A stretch of DNA of 51,496 nt from Acidobacteriota bacterium (GCA_021803035.1 JAJZME010000008.1:1-51496); one strand, 5' to 3'; shown: positions 36,631 through 45,518, counted from the stretch's first letter. Notes: a model not told the origin generated them from the sequence alone. Numbers and translations: made by a program.

Positions 36631-36996
36631 CGTTCTTGACGTATCCGGTACCTTTCAACCGGGTGGCAAAGTGCAAAGCCTTCTTGCCGGATCAACCGGA
36701 AGAAAAGCGCAAAGCCACATCATGCGTCTGCACCCAGACGGGAATAAGGTCCCAGCCTAAAAATCCTCTGCGGCACCACCTTGATTGACCACAAGGAGAA
36801 CGAACTTTTTCAGTTTTGCTTATGTTCTCCCGGTAAGAGTATCACAAACCTTACACGCATCCTTTACGCAATGCAAGTCGGGAGAATTCCCGGAATCGGG
36901 AGCGACGGAGATGCGCCGTCGGCAGTCCTTCATCTGGCGCTTTGAGAACAGTAAAAACGCTGTACGCAATCGAGGAATGCCAAACCGGACTGCCGA
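36631..36996. other. Intergenic region upstream of the second receiver gene
   Basis: About 365 bases with no supported gene. GCAAAGCC occurs twice (36673-36680 and 36709-36716) flanking a hairpin (TTCTT-g-CCGG / CCGGAAGAA, 36681-36704). This partly resembles the start of a c-di-GMP-I riboswitch, but the second helix and tetraloop receptor are not found and no plus-strand gene follows. Confidence 0.35.
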
Positions 36997-38013
36997 TCAA
37001 CACAATTGCGAGGAGGCTCTTACAACCAGCTCGGGCTCCAGCACAACCGTGCGCGGCCGGATAGGCACGGGCTTCTCCAGCAAGCTGATAATCATCCTGG
37101 CGGTGCGCCGGCCGATTTCCGCAGCCCGCTGATCCACGCTGGAAAGCGGCACACGCAGTTTGCCGCCGTAATGATAGTTGCCGCAGCCGATGATCGCCAT
37201 ATCCCTGGGGATACGCACTCCGACTTCAAACGCCCTGACCATGGCGCCCACGGCGACCGTATCGTTAAAGCAAAACAGCGCGTCGGGGCGGGGCTTAAGC
37301 GCCAGCACCGCATCCATGGCCCTTTTTCCCCGCTCCTCGCCCAGGGCGCCTCCCGCTTCACCGGCCGGAATCACATAGCCCTCCGGGATGGACAGGCCAT
37401 GCCGCTGCATCGTCTCCTGATACGCAGCCGCCCTGCGGTTTCCCACATTGGTAGCCGGACCGCGGATATGAGCAATGCGCTTGCGGCCCTGCGCGATCAG
37501 ATGCTCGGTTGCCAGTTCCCCGACGCGGTAATCGTTTACCCCCACAAAATTACAAGCATAGTCCGCAAAGCTTCGATCCAGCAGGATCAACGGCGACCCG
37601 GTGTCGCTGATGCGGCGAAATGCTTCCGGATCTTTCTGGCAGGAGGCTACAACATAGCTGTCCAGCCGATGCGCCAGCATGTGCTCGATCTCATCCTGTT
37701 CAAGCTTCGGATCGCTCTCCGAAGAAGAGACGACAAGAAAATACTCCTTCTTGCGCAGCGTGGTGGAAAGCGATTTGGCAATTTCGGAGAAGAATGGATG
37801 AATCAGGTCCGGAACGACAAGGCCGACCAGAAAGCTGCGTCCAGTAACCAGACTGCGCGCGGTCAGGTTCGGCCGGTAATTCATGCTCTTGACCCGCTCC
37901 AGAACCTTCGCCTTGGTTGCCTTGGCGATGTCCGGGCGGTCGCGCAGCGCCTTCGACACCGTAACGATTGATACACCGAGTTCATCCGCGATGTCTTTGA
38001 GCCGAACAGCCAT
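36997..38013 (-). CDS. LacI-family transcriptional regulator
   Basis: A 338-residue repressor-type protein. The N-terminal helix-turn-helix (VRLKDIADELGVSIVTVSKA, about 3-22) and hinge helix (NLTARSLVTGRS) are standard, followed by a periplasmic-binding-like effector domain (VGLVVPDLIHPFFSEIAKSL; ALFCFNDTVAVGAMVRAFE; SSVDQRAAEIGRRTARMI). It most likely senses rhamnose or a rhamnogalacturonan-derived sugar and controls the surrounding genes; the ligand is inferred from position only. It is downstream of the GH105 gene on the same strand, with its own upstream region containing a palindromic candidate operator 14 bases before the start, which suggests autoregulation. Confidence 0.93.
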   Translation of the reverse strand: MAVRLKDIADELGVSIVTVSKALRDRPDIAKATKAKVLERVKSMNYRPNLTARSLVTGRSFLVGLVVPDLIHPFFSEIAKSLSTTLRKKEYFLVVSSSESDPKLEQDEIEHMLAHRLDSYVVASCQKDPEAFRRISDTGSPLILLDRSFADYACNFVGVNDYRVGELATEHLIAQGRKRIAHIRGPATNVGNRRAAAYQETMQRHGLSIPEGYVIPAGEAGGALGEERGKRAMDAVLALKPRPDALFCFNDTVAVGAMVRAFEVGVRIPRDMAIIGCGNYHYGGKLRVPLSSVDQRAAEIGRRTARMIISLLEKPVPIRPRTVVLEPELVVRASSQLC

Positions 38014-38026
38014 ATGAAAAATGTAT

Positions 38027-38040
38027 ACACTACGCAGTGT
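38027..38040. promoter_or_regulatory. Candidate operator of the LacI-family regulator
   Basis: ACACTACGCAGTGT is symmetric at 12 of 14 positions with a central CG, the usual form of a LacI-family operator. It lies 14 bases before the regulator's start codon. Confidence 0.5.
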
Positions 38041-38136
38041 TTTGGACGTTCACGGCATGCGGAGGAGAGGTATCTCGCCGCGCATGCCGGCTTGAAGATT
38101 GCAGACTCAGAAGTGCAAGGAAGGCCAGGGCGCGCA

Positions 38137-39462
38137 TCACTTCGTCTTGCCCGCGTGCTCGTGCTTCGGGGTGTGTGTGGGCAGATCGACGATTTGCGCT
38201 CCGGCCATCAGGAACCCGCCTACGCCATAGGTGTAACTGGATGACGGAAGATAATGCGCCGGCTGCGAGCCGGTCTGCTGAATGTTACCCAAACGTCCGT
38301 CGGCGTAGATTTGCCCCACCAGTCCGCGCCATGCCTTGGCGATGACCGGCATATATTGGGCGCGGTTCAGAACGCCATGATTCACGCCCCATGCCATCGC
38401 AAAGGTCATGAGCGCGGAGCCGGATGTCTCGGGTTGGGGATAGTCTTCCGGGTCCAGCATGTCGGCATGCCACAGACCATCCTTCGGATCCTGAATCTTG
38501 GCCACCGCAGCTGCCATCTGGCGCAGTTGCGTTTCGTAGCGGCCATAATCGGGATCGCTCTTCGGCAGATATTCCAGGGTGCGCGCAATGCCTGCCATCA
38601 CCCAGCCTTCGCCGCGCGACCAGAAGATAGGCTCACCGCGCTTGTCCGTCTTGTGCATAAAAGTGATGTCGCGATGGTAGAGATGGTAGTGCTTGTCGTA
38701 GAGCAAATCCGACGTCTGCCAGAAATGCTTGTCGAGGTAGTCAAGGTACTTCTTTTCGTGGGTTGCATCGTAGAGCTGCGCCCACGCAGGCGGGCCCATG
38801 AACAGCGCATCGCACCACCACCAGGGAATCTGGGCCTGATTGGGCGGAATCGGCGGCCCATATCCCGCGATCACGCTGTTGAACGCAGTTTCCGTGGGCG
38901 CGATCTTTTCCGGCGCGGGCTTTTCCATGTACAGCTCCAGATAGGTCTGCGCCAGGCTCTGGCCGTTGGCGTCGGGGTGCGGCGACTCCAGCTCCCAATG
39001 AAATCCCTCAGCCATCTTCTCCATGGCGTCGCGGTAACGCGGGTCGTGGAGCGCGGGCGAAGCCGCCATGAATCCGGTGTAGAGCACGCTCCATGTCCAG
39101 ATCCGCCCGAAGTACGGCTGCGCAACTGCAAGCTGCCAGTTGGCGACTTTGCGCATGGCGGCGCGAACATCCTTCGGCTTCAGCGCTCCGGAAAGCTTGG
39201 CCCGAGGGCCGGGATTCACCGGTGCGCTGCCGAAGTGGCGCCCTATATCGGTGTCAATTCCTTTTTGCTCCTGCGGCGTGATGGCGCTGGCCGGGTTGTA
39301 CGTCTGATGCTGTGCGGAGGTTTGCTTCGGTGCAGGCGCTTCCGCACGTAGTGTTCCGACAGCCAGTGAAAAAGAAGCCGCGAGCAGAACGGCGCATTTC
39401 ACGTTCAAGGTCTTGAAGGAAGAACAACTAGCACAATCACGCAACCGGCTCGGTCCACGCAT
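38137..39462 (-). CDS. Exported GH88/GH105 unsaturated rhamnogalacturonyl hydrolase-type protein
   Basis: A 441-residue (alpha/alpha)6-barrel enzyme. The GH88/GH105 signature WWWCDALFMGPPAW contains the likely general-acid Asp, and RGEGWVMAGIARTLEYLP and TSGSALMTFAMAWGV are further family segments. It should remove the 4,5-unsaturated uronic acid left at chain ends by polysaccharide lyases, as YteR does for rhamnogalacturonan I. A hydrophobic stretch (KCAVLLAASFSLAVGTLRAEA) is a signal peptide. The start is uncertain: ATG 39462 puts about 20 residues before the signal peptide, GTG 39402 begins directly with it, and the frame is open to 39624. No lyase gene is in the window. Same strand as the acetylesterase (upstream) and the LacI gene (downstream). 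Confidence 0.87.
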   Translation of the reverse strand: MRGPSRLRDCASCSSFKTLNVKCAVLLAASFSLAVGTLRAEAPAPKQTSAQHQTYNPASAITPQEQKGIDTDIGRHFGSAPVNPGPRAKLSGALKPKDVRAAMRKVANWQLAVAQPYFGRIWTWSVLYTGFMAASPALHDPRYRDAMEKMAEGFHWELESPHPDANGQSLAQTYLELYMEKPAPEKIAPTETAFNSVIAGYGPPIPPNQAQIPWWWCDALFMGPPAWAQLYDATHEKKYLDYLDKHFWQTSDLLYDKHYHLYHRDITFMHKTDKRGEPIFWSRGEGWVMAGIARTLEYLPKSDPDYGRYETQLRQMAAAVAKIQDPKDGLWHADMLDPEDYPQPETSGSALMTFAMAWGVNHGVLNRAQYMPVIAKAWRGLVGQIYADGRLGNIQQTGSQPAHYLPSSSYTYGVGGFLMAGAQIVDLPTHTPKHEHAGKTK

Positions 39463-39660
39463 CACGATGAGCGACGCCCCCCTCGGTAAAATTGCCGGAC
39501 AGCGCAGGTGTGCGCGTGTATCTACCGGCAATTGGAAACCATACGTGAGTGAATTCCAGGGTGTCAAGGAACATTTTGTTCTTCGATTGGAATCGCAATC
39601 CTGGAACGCGTTTGAGGCGCGCAAGCCGCACGAATCGCAACTTGCGCGTCCTCAACACAT

Positions 39661-40518
39661 TCAATGCCGCAGATACGCAGCCAGCGGCGAATGCGCGCTC
39701 CGCAGCGCCTCCACTACGCACTGCGCAACCAACTCGGCTCCCGCGGCACTGGTGTGGGTATGGTCAATGGGAAAGAGCGCCGCCGTCTTCTTCGGGCCCA
39801 TCGCCTCAAGCCGGTCGGCTTCGATGTCCGACATATCGATGTAGGCGACGTGTTCCTCGGCGGCGAGTTTGCGCAACTCGGCGTCGTATCCCATATCGCG
39901 CTCGATATGCATCTTGCCATCCGGCCCCTTGTGCCAGATGTTGCGGATGGTCAACGATAACAGAATGGGCGTGGCATGCCTGGCGCGCGTGTCGGCGATA
40001 TACTGGCGCATATACCAGCCGTAGGTATGCACCATCGCCACACGGCCGTCAGGCAGTGTGACTCTCTTGGTCTCGTTGCCCAGACCCTTGAGGCTTCCGC
40101 GCGCTTTGTGCCCGCCCAGCGCTCCGCCATCGTTGTGGCCCATTTGCAGCAGCACGTAGTCGCCCGGCTTCATCTCCGCCAGCACCCGGGCCCAATCGCC
40201 TTCGCGGATGTAGCTACGGCTGCTGCGCCCCGCCAAGGCGCGATTAGCCACGTTGATGCGGGAGGTGTCGAAGAAATGAGCAAAATGATCGCCCCAGCCG
40301 AGATTGGCCTGATTGCGCGCCGTCGAGTCGCCAATGATGAAGACGGTCGGCAGCGCCGGGTTCAGGGGCTGGACTGGCGGCGCCGAACGCTGCACCGGTG
40401 TTGGCGGAGGCGCCATGGGGTTGACCTTCGGCGCCTGAGCTTGAGCACCGGGCGCGCAGAAGAGCAGGAACGGAGCCATCAAGCTGAAAAGTTTTGTCAA
40501 GGAACTGTTCTGGAACAT
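39661..40518 (-). CDS. Exported rhamnogalacturonan acetylesterase-like SGNH hydrolase
   Basis: A 285-residue SGNH/GDSL hydrolase. It has a signal peptide (about 1-28, ending GAQAQ), a Pro-rich linker and the four SGNH blocks: FIIGDSTA (nucleophile Ser), NRALAGRSSRSY (Gly), LLQMGHNDGG (Asn) and DHTHTSAAGAE (Asp/His). It is closest in pattern to YesT/RhgT-type rhamnogalacturonan acetylesterases, which remove acetyl groups from the galacturonate residues of rhamnogalacturonan I. The start has GGAGG 10 bases upstream. It is the first gene of the leftward acetylesterase-GH105-LacI set and is divergent from the alpha/beta-hydrolase gene at 40780. Confidence 0.9.
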   Translation of the reverse strand: MFQNSSLTKLFSLMAPFLLFCAPGAQAQAPKVNPMAPPPTPVQRSAPPVQPLNPALPTVFIIGDSTARNQANLGWGDHFAHFFDTSRINVANRALAGRSSRSYIREGDWARVLAEMKPGDYVLLQMGHNDGGALGGHKARGSLKGLGNETKRVTLPDGRVAMVHTYGWYMRQYIADTRARHATPILLSLTIRNIWHKGPDGKMHIERDMGYDAELRKLAAEEHVAYIDMSDIEADRLEAMGPKKTAALFPIDHTHTSAAGAELVAQCVVEALRSAHSPLAAYLRH

Positions 40519-40779
40519 TGTGTCAAGACCTCCCTTGCGGCCAGCAACTGGCCGCGCTGTTTACGCGGGGAATCCGCACTCTTTGCTGACACCGGACTAC
40601 GCGCTCATTACGACACTCATGGCTTCGCTGCAACCAGCGGCAGATTCCGCGACACTCCAGTTAAGGGCGCATGACCATCCCAAACCCGGGCACAAAAGTC
40701 CGTTCGCTCTGAAGAAATACCGGCCGGGACAAATTTGCCTGTCCAAAGCGCCGCCAATTTTGTTAAGCTGCCGATCACT

Positions 40780-41730
40780 ATGGAAAATATATTCTCATTT
40801 GCAAAAACGAGGGAACATGCGGGCGGATTGTTTTGTTTGGCGCTGTTGCTGACGCTGGTTCCCGCCGCCTGGGCTGCGCCATCGCATCGCCCTATTCGTC
40901 CCCATGCGGATTACCCTCCCTTGCCCAACTGGATCAGCATCCAGCGCAACATTCACTACGACCGCTACCCGCTTACGGTTCTGGATATTCTGCGGCCAAA
41001 GAAACTGGCTGCCGCCGAGGTGCCGGGCGTGGTCGTCTTCCATGGCGGCGGATGGGTCCACAGCGGCAAGGCCACCACTTACCGCGCGCTCTGCCTGCCC
41101 TATCTGAAGCGCGGCTTTGTGGTGGCCAACGTAGACTATCGCGTGGCTTCGCAGGCTCCGGCGCCGGCCGCGGTGACGGATGCGCTCGACGCCACGCACT
41201 GGTTCTTCGAGCATGCGCGCCAATATCACGTCAATCCCAAAGAGATTGTCGTAGCCGGAGCCTCGGCCGGCGGACATCTTGCGCTCATGGTCGGCATGAC
41301 GCCGCCGTCCGCGGACCTGGGGCCGGTGAGCCCCGTCGCTGCTGTTGTTGATGGCTACGGCATTACCGACGTGGTGGAGCTGCTGAACGGCCCGCACCGC
41401 CAGTTCTGGGCTGACGCCTGGGTGCCTCCGGGGCCGGCGCGTGTGCAGTTGGCGCAGAAAGTCTCGCCGCTCACCTACGTACGGCATGATCTGCCGCCGA
41501 TCTTCATCGTGCAGGGAGCCGAGGATCACACCGTTCCGGTGGAGCAGTCCATACGGCTGCACGACGCGCTCAACGAGGACGGCGTGCCCAACGAGTTGGT
41601 GTTCGTTCCCAACGCAGAGCACGGCTTTCCCCTCGCCAAATGGAAAGGGGTCGATGTAAAGATTTTCGCGTTCCTCAAAGCACACGGCATTGTCGGGCCA
41701 CGCAATCCGGAGTCGCCGGCGGCAAATTAA
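40780..41730 (+). CDS. Exported alpha/beta-hydrolase esterase
   Basis: A 316-residue esterase of the hormone-sensitive-lipase/feruloyl-esterase-like type. A signal peptide covers about residues 1-32 (ending AAWAA). The oxyanion-hole motif is FHGGGWVHSG, the nucleophile is in GASAGGH, the Asp in QGAEDHTVP and the His in NAEHGF. It probably removes acyl groups from plant polysaccharide; a carbohydrate esterase role fits the neighbours but the substrate is not shown. ATG 40780 begins the signal peptide; a start at 40735 would add 15 residues. It converges with the sulfatase gene, 25 bases away, and is divergent from the acetylesterase gene. Confidence 0.88.
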   Translation: MENIFSFAKTREHAGGLFCLALLLTLVPAAWAAPSHRPIRPHADYPPLPNWISIQRNIHYDRYPLTVLDILRPKKLAAAEVPGVVVFHGGGWVHSGKATTYRALCLPYLKRGFVVANVDYRVASQAPAPAAVTDALDATHWFFEHARQYHVNPKEIVVAGASAGGHLALMVGMTPPSADLGPVSPVAAVVDGYGITDVVELLNGPHRQFWADAWVPPGPARVQLAQKVSPLTYVRHDLPPIFIVQGAEDHTVPVEQSIRLHDALNEDGVPNELVFVPNAEHGFPLAKWKGVDVKIFAFLKAHGIVGPRNPESPAAN

Positions 41731-41755
41731 CCGCAACTGCGGGTGGAGGCTCCAA

Positions 41756-43231
41756 TCACGGATAGAGATGCGCCGGCGAAATTTCGGCAATCTCCTCACC
41801 AGCCTCGCCCATCCGCTTGAGCAGCAGTTCCCGAAGCCTGGCCGCCTCCTCGCGATACTCCAATCGCGCGGCCAGGTTCACCTGCTGATAAGGATCGTCG
41901 GCAAGGTTGTACATCTGGTATTCGTCGTAGTGCATGCTCGAAGGCGCTTCAGTGCCCTTCATTGAGCGGTCGGCGACGCAATAGCACCACTGCCTGGTGC
42001 GGATGGCGCGGCCCACCATGGATTCGCTGATCTGGATATAAGCAGTGTTGTCCCAGTTTTCCTGCGCCTCGCGCGAAGTGAGCAGCGGCATAAGATTCCG
42101 GCCCTTCATCGACTTGGGAATCGGAGCGCCCGCGGCAGCCAGCAGCGTGGGCGTCAGATCGATCATGTTGACGATCTCCTCTCGCATCATCGAGTGATCG
42201 AAGCCGGGCCCCGTGAAGACAAACGGAATGCGGATGGAAGCGTCGTGCGGACTGCGCTTGTATTCGGTGTTGCGGATCTTGAAGTGACAGCCATGATCGC
42301 TGATAAAAGCAACAATTGTGTTTTCCAGAAGATTCTGCTCCTCCAGCGTTTTCATAATGGTTCCCACCGACTCGTCGATCTTCTGCACGCAGCCGTAGTA
42401 ATCGGGTAATTGCTCCTGCCAGTCGCCGGGAATGTTGCGCAGGTCGGCCGGCACCACGGGATTCATGTAGCGCTCAGCGTAGCCCTTGGGCGCGACCATG
42501 CGGTGCAGGTCGTCCTGCTGGTGCGGCTCAAGTTGCGAGACGAAGAGCAGGAATGGCTTGTCGTGCGGCTGCTTGAGAAAGCGCACGGCGCGGCCGGTAA
42601 TGAAGTCGATGCGGTACTCGTCTTTGTAGGTGATCTCTTTGCCGGTGGAGTCCCAGATGGTTCCGTAATAAGGATGCGTGGTGTGCTCGAACTCGTTTGC
42701 GCCCTCCCAGAGATCGAGGAAGCCGTGACGGTGCTCGTACGGCACCCAGCCATAACCGGCGCGGGTCTTGTGGTCGGCATACATCAGGTGCCACTTGCCG
42801 ATGAAGTTGGCCGTGTAGCCCTGCTCGCGCAGGACCGTGGCCAGCGTGGGTAGATCGTCTTTCATGCCGATGGAAATCTTCCACTCGCCGGTTTGGGTTG
42901 CGTAGAGGCCGGTAATCATGCATGCGCGCGAGGGCGAGCAGAGCGGCTGGTTGGTGACCGCATATTTGAACGTCGAACCGCGCCGCACCATGGCGTCGAT
43001 ATTCGGCGTGCGCGTCATCGAATTCTCCTTATACGCGCCCACGAAATCCCAGCGCATCTGGTCGCAGCAGAAAAGCACGATGTTCGGCTGGCGCGCCGGG
43101 CGTTGCTTTGCCTTATCTGACTCGCCTGCCTGACCCGGCAGCACAGACGCATGTGCCGCGGCCGATCCCAGGGCCAGGCCTGAAAGAGCCGAGGCTTTCA
43201 AAAAACTTCTGCGGCTGGTTCCTTTTCTCAT
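41756..43231 (-). CDS. Tat-exported type I sulfatase
   Basis: A 491-residue arylsulfatase-family protein. The N-terminus is a twin-arginine signal (SRRSFLKASALSGLALGSAA). The catalytic motif is PLCSPSRA, with Cys98 in C-x-P-S-R form, the type converted to formylglycine by the sulfatase-maturing system; metal ligands are expected in FCCDQMRWD and ISDHGCH. It should hydrolyse sulfate esters, probably on a glycan. No maturase gene is in the window. It begins 25 bases after the stop of the 753-residue putative glycosidase gene, so the two form an operon. A sulfatase is unexpected in a purely pectin-directed locus. Confidence 0.92.
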   Translation of the reverse strand: MRKGTSRRSFLKASALSGLALGSAAAHASVLPGQAGESDKAKQRPARQPNIVLFCCDQMRWDFVGAYKENSMTRTPNIDAMVRRGSTFKYAVTNQPLCSPSRACMITGLYATQTGEWKISIGMKDDLPTLATVLREQGYTANFIGKWHLMYADHKTRAGYGWVPYEHRHGFLDLWEGANEFEHTTHPYYGTIWDSTGKEITYKDEYRIDFITGRAVRFLKQPHDKPFLLFVSQLEPHQQDDLHRMVAPKGYAERYMNPVVPADLRNIPGDWQEQLPDYYGCVQKIDESVGTIMKTLEEQNLLENTIVAFISDHGCHFKIRNTEYKRSPHDASIRIPFVFTGPGFDHSMMREEIVNMIDLTPTLLAAAGAPIPKSMKGRNLMPLLTSREAQENWDNTAYIQISESMVGRAIRTRQWCYCVADRSMKGTEAPSSMHYDEYQMYNLADDPYQQVNLAARLEYREEAARLRELLLKRMGEAGEEIAEISPAHLYP

Positions 43232-43256
43232 GTCTTACCTCGTCTTCGTTTTTTCT

Positions 43257-45518
43257 CTACAACCGCTGTGGATGCTGCATCTTTGTCGCTACGTCCATGG
43301 CGACTGAAGTCCGAATGTACTCCTGCGGAAGATAATCCGGGCCCACCGATTGTTCCATATACGCCAGCGAGCGCGAATACAGTTCGTGCATGAGCGGCAG
43401 TGGCGAACCCAGGTCCGGCTTGCGCCACAGTTCACCTAAAGTCACGTCGTAGCAGGAGAACTTCTGGTCGGGTTTGTACTGGAAGAGCAGCGGAGCATGC
43501 TTGGCGACTCGATCCCAGGCCTCGGCCAGCGGCTTGATCTGCTCGGGATCGGTAGTGAGCATAGCCGCCTTGGCGCGCAGATAGCGGTGGCGCCAGAGGC
43601 TCATGTCGAGCGTGACGTTGCAGATGGCGAACTGGCGCAGCCAGTCGAAGCGCGTTTCAATCTCCTGCAACTGCGCCTGCGTCAGGTGTGGCTTGGCTGC
43701 TTCCAGCGCGGTGAACATGGCGTCGATGTCCGTGAGCGCCTTCTGCTTTTCCGCAACGATGAGGTCGATGTTCTCCTGCGTCGGCTCAAGATATTTGGTG
43801 TACTGGGGCAGGTAGTTGCGATTGGTATAGCGCAACAGCACCTCGCGGCGCGCAATGTTGCCGGCAAAATTCGAGTTGGTGGACGACCCGAATCCCAGCG
43901 GCGAAAACGTCTTGTAGACGGCGTCCTCCGAGAGTTGCATGGCCTTGGCCATGTGCGGCGCGGCGCCGGGCGAATAGATTTGCGATGACCAGTCGGCCCA
44001 GATCTTGTCCAGATCGGCATTGACGTCCCACGTCAGCTCGCGCCACGCGTACGCCTTGCAGCTATTCAGAATGTCGCCAAAGGCGTCATAGTTGGTCTGC
44101 ATGGTGGCGCCGATGCCGATCTGGGATCCGCCCTCGTGGCCGATGCGCGCAAGCGCCTTCTTCATGGTCCACGACATGTAGTTGACAACCGATGCCGGGA
44201 AGTACTGGCGCCCAAGCGTCTGGCCCACGTCCTGATACTCGGCGATCTCGATGTGCGGTTTGCACTCGCCCAGCAATGGGTCGTAGGGCGGATCGGGCTC
44301 GCAGTCGGAGTGGTAGACCTTGGTCTGCATCAGGATGTCGCCAGGCGTCTCCTTGATCACGCGCGACCACAGCTCGTAGTGCGATTCGCTGAACTGCCCA
44401 TAGCCGGGCGCATGCACATACTCGTCGCCGAGCCAGTGCGGGCAGCCTGAAGACCACGTGCGCATGTGAAGCTTCATGCCCATGGGCTTGACGACTTTGT
44501 AGTAGTGCGAGATGGACTCGTAAACCTCGTTCTTGAAGTGATCGAGTCCGTTGGCCTTGCAGCGCGGGTCTTGGCAGTACATGCCGTATTGATCCCAGAA
44601 GGTGGCAGCGATACCGTCGGCCTGCGACTGGCGCGCCCATTCGCCAATGTAGGCGTCGAGCAGCTTCCACGTCGCCGGATCGGAGGGACAGAGAGCGGCT
44701 TTTTCCCACGAGTGCTTCTCTGGCACGCCTTTGGCGGTGGGATAAACGGCCAGAAACGCCTCGTAGATGGCAGGCGACCAGCGGCTGAAATTGTTGCCGT
44801 AAGGCAGCTCGGAGAAGACGGTAAGGTCGGCGTCGTGGAACTCTTTGACGATCTCCGCGTTGCGCTTCATCGCCGGTTCCACGCCGGCATCGAGGCGCTG
44901 GCGCTCCTCCGCGCTCAGCTTGGCGTAGACCTCCGGCATCTGCTCGCGCAGTGAAATGCTCGCCCGCAGCGGCGCGGTAAAGGTGTTGGCGCCGAGCATC
45001 GCGGCAAGCTCTGCAGGCTTGTACTTGAAAAACCCGCCGGTCATGCGAATGGCAAAGTCGGGATTGCGGGTCCAGACGCCAGTGGTTTGGCCGGTCCACT
45101 GATGCGGCTCGCCGGCGGCGAACAGCAGCGAGCGGGGCCGGGCGCCGCAGACGATCAGCGCGCCATTCTCCGCCAGTACCGCGTAGCCATCGCGCTCGAT
45201 GGGCCCGGAGAGCGACGCGGGAACGCCATGCGTCACCTTCAGCGCAAAAACGATCGCCTCACGCCGGTGAGGAACCGAGCCGCGATAGGTAACAATTGCG
45301 TCTTCTTTCAAGCTGAGCTTGCGGGCGAGAATTCCTGCGGCACTGCGCACTGCTGGATGCGCCCCGGCGGGAATGTGAATCTGCTTATAGTGCGCGACCG
45401 GCTGCGCCAGCGCCTCCAAACCGGGGCCCAGCGCTCCGGCCGCCGTAGCCATCGAGGCCGCCTTGAGAAACGTACGGCGATCGACCGGGAACAACTTGCC
45501 AGAGTCATCCTGCATCAT
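43257..45518 (-). CDS. Tat-exported putative glycoside hydrolase of unassigned family
   Basis: A 753-residue protein with a twin-arginine signal (DRRTFLKAASMATAAGAL, about 13-30). Residues about 45-145 look like the GH20b/GH67-N accessory fold that precedes the barrel in GH20, GH67, GH84 and GH115 enzymes (ending NGALIVCGARPRSLLFAAGE). From about 155 a TIM-barrel-like region follows (RMTGGFFKYKPAELAAMLGA; ALCPSDPATWKLLDAYIGEW; GIAATFWDQYGMYCQDPRC), resembling alpha-glucuronidase or DUF4838-type proteins, then a helical C-terminal region (about 540-740). I cannot assign a family or catalytic residues with confidence. It is the first gene of an operon with the sulfatase, at the end of the rhamnose island, which favours action on a charged plant or algal polysaccharide. 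Confidence 0.75.
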   Translation of the reverse strand: MMQDDSGKLFPVDRRTFLKAASMATAAGALGPGLEALAQPVAHYKQIHIPAGAHPAVRSAAGILARKLSLKEDAIVTYRGSVPHRREAIVFALKVTHGVPASLSGPIERDGYAVLAENGALIVCGARPRSLLFAAGEPHQWTGQTTGVWTRNPDFAIRMTGGFFKYKPAELAAMLGANTFTAPLRASISLREQMPEVYAKLSAEERQRLDAGVEPAMKRNAEIVKEFHDADLTVFSELPYGNNFSRWSPAIYEAFLAVYPTAKGVPEKHSWEKAALCPSDPATWKLLDAYIGEWARQSQADGIAATFWDQYGMYCQDPRCKANGLDHFKNEVYESISHYYKVVKPMGMKLHMRTWSSGCPHWLGDEYVHAPGYGQFSESHYELWSRVIKETPGDILMQTKVYHSDCEPDPPYDPLLGECKPHIEIAEYQDVGQTLGRQYFPASVVNYMSWTMKKALARIGHEGGSQIGIGATMQTNYDAFGDILNSCKAYAWRELTWDVNADLDKIWADWSSQIYSPGAAPHMAKAMQLSEDAVYKTFSPLGFGSSTNSNFAGNIARREVLLRYTNRNYLPQYTKYLEPTQENIDLIVAEKQKALTDIDAMFTALEAAKPHLTQAQLQEIETRFDWLRQFAICNVTLDMSLWRHRYLRAKAAMLTTDPEQIKPLAEAWDRVAKHAPLLFQYKPDQKFSCYDVTLGELWRKPDLGSPLPLMHELYSRSLAYMEQSVGPDYLPQEYIRTSVAMDVATKMQHPQRL

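Noticed and set aside
36661..36770. Possible c-di-GMP-I (GEMM) riboswitch
   Set aside because: Only the first GCAAAGCC/hairpin part is similar; the second helix and tetraloop receptor are missing and no plus-strand gene follows.
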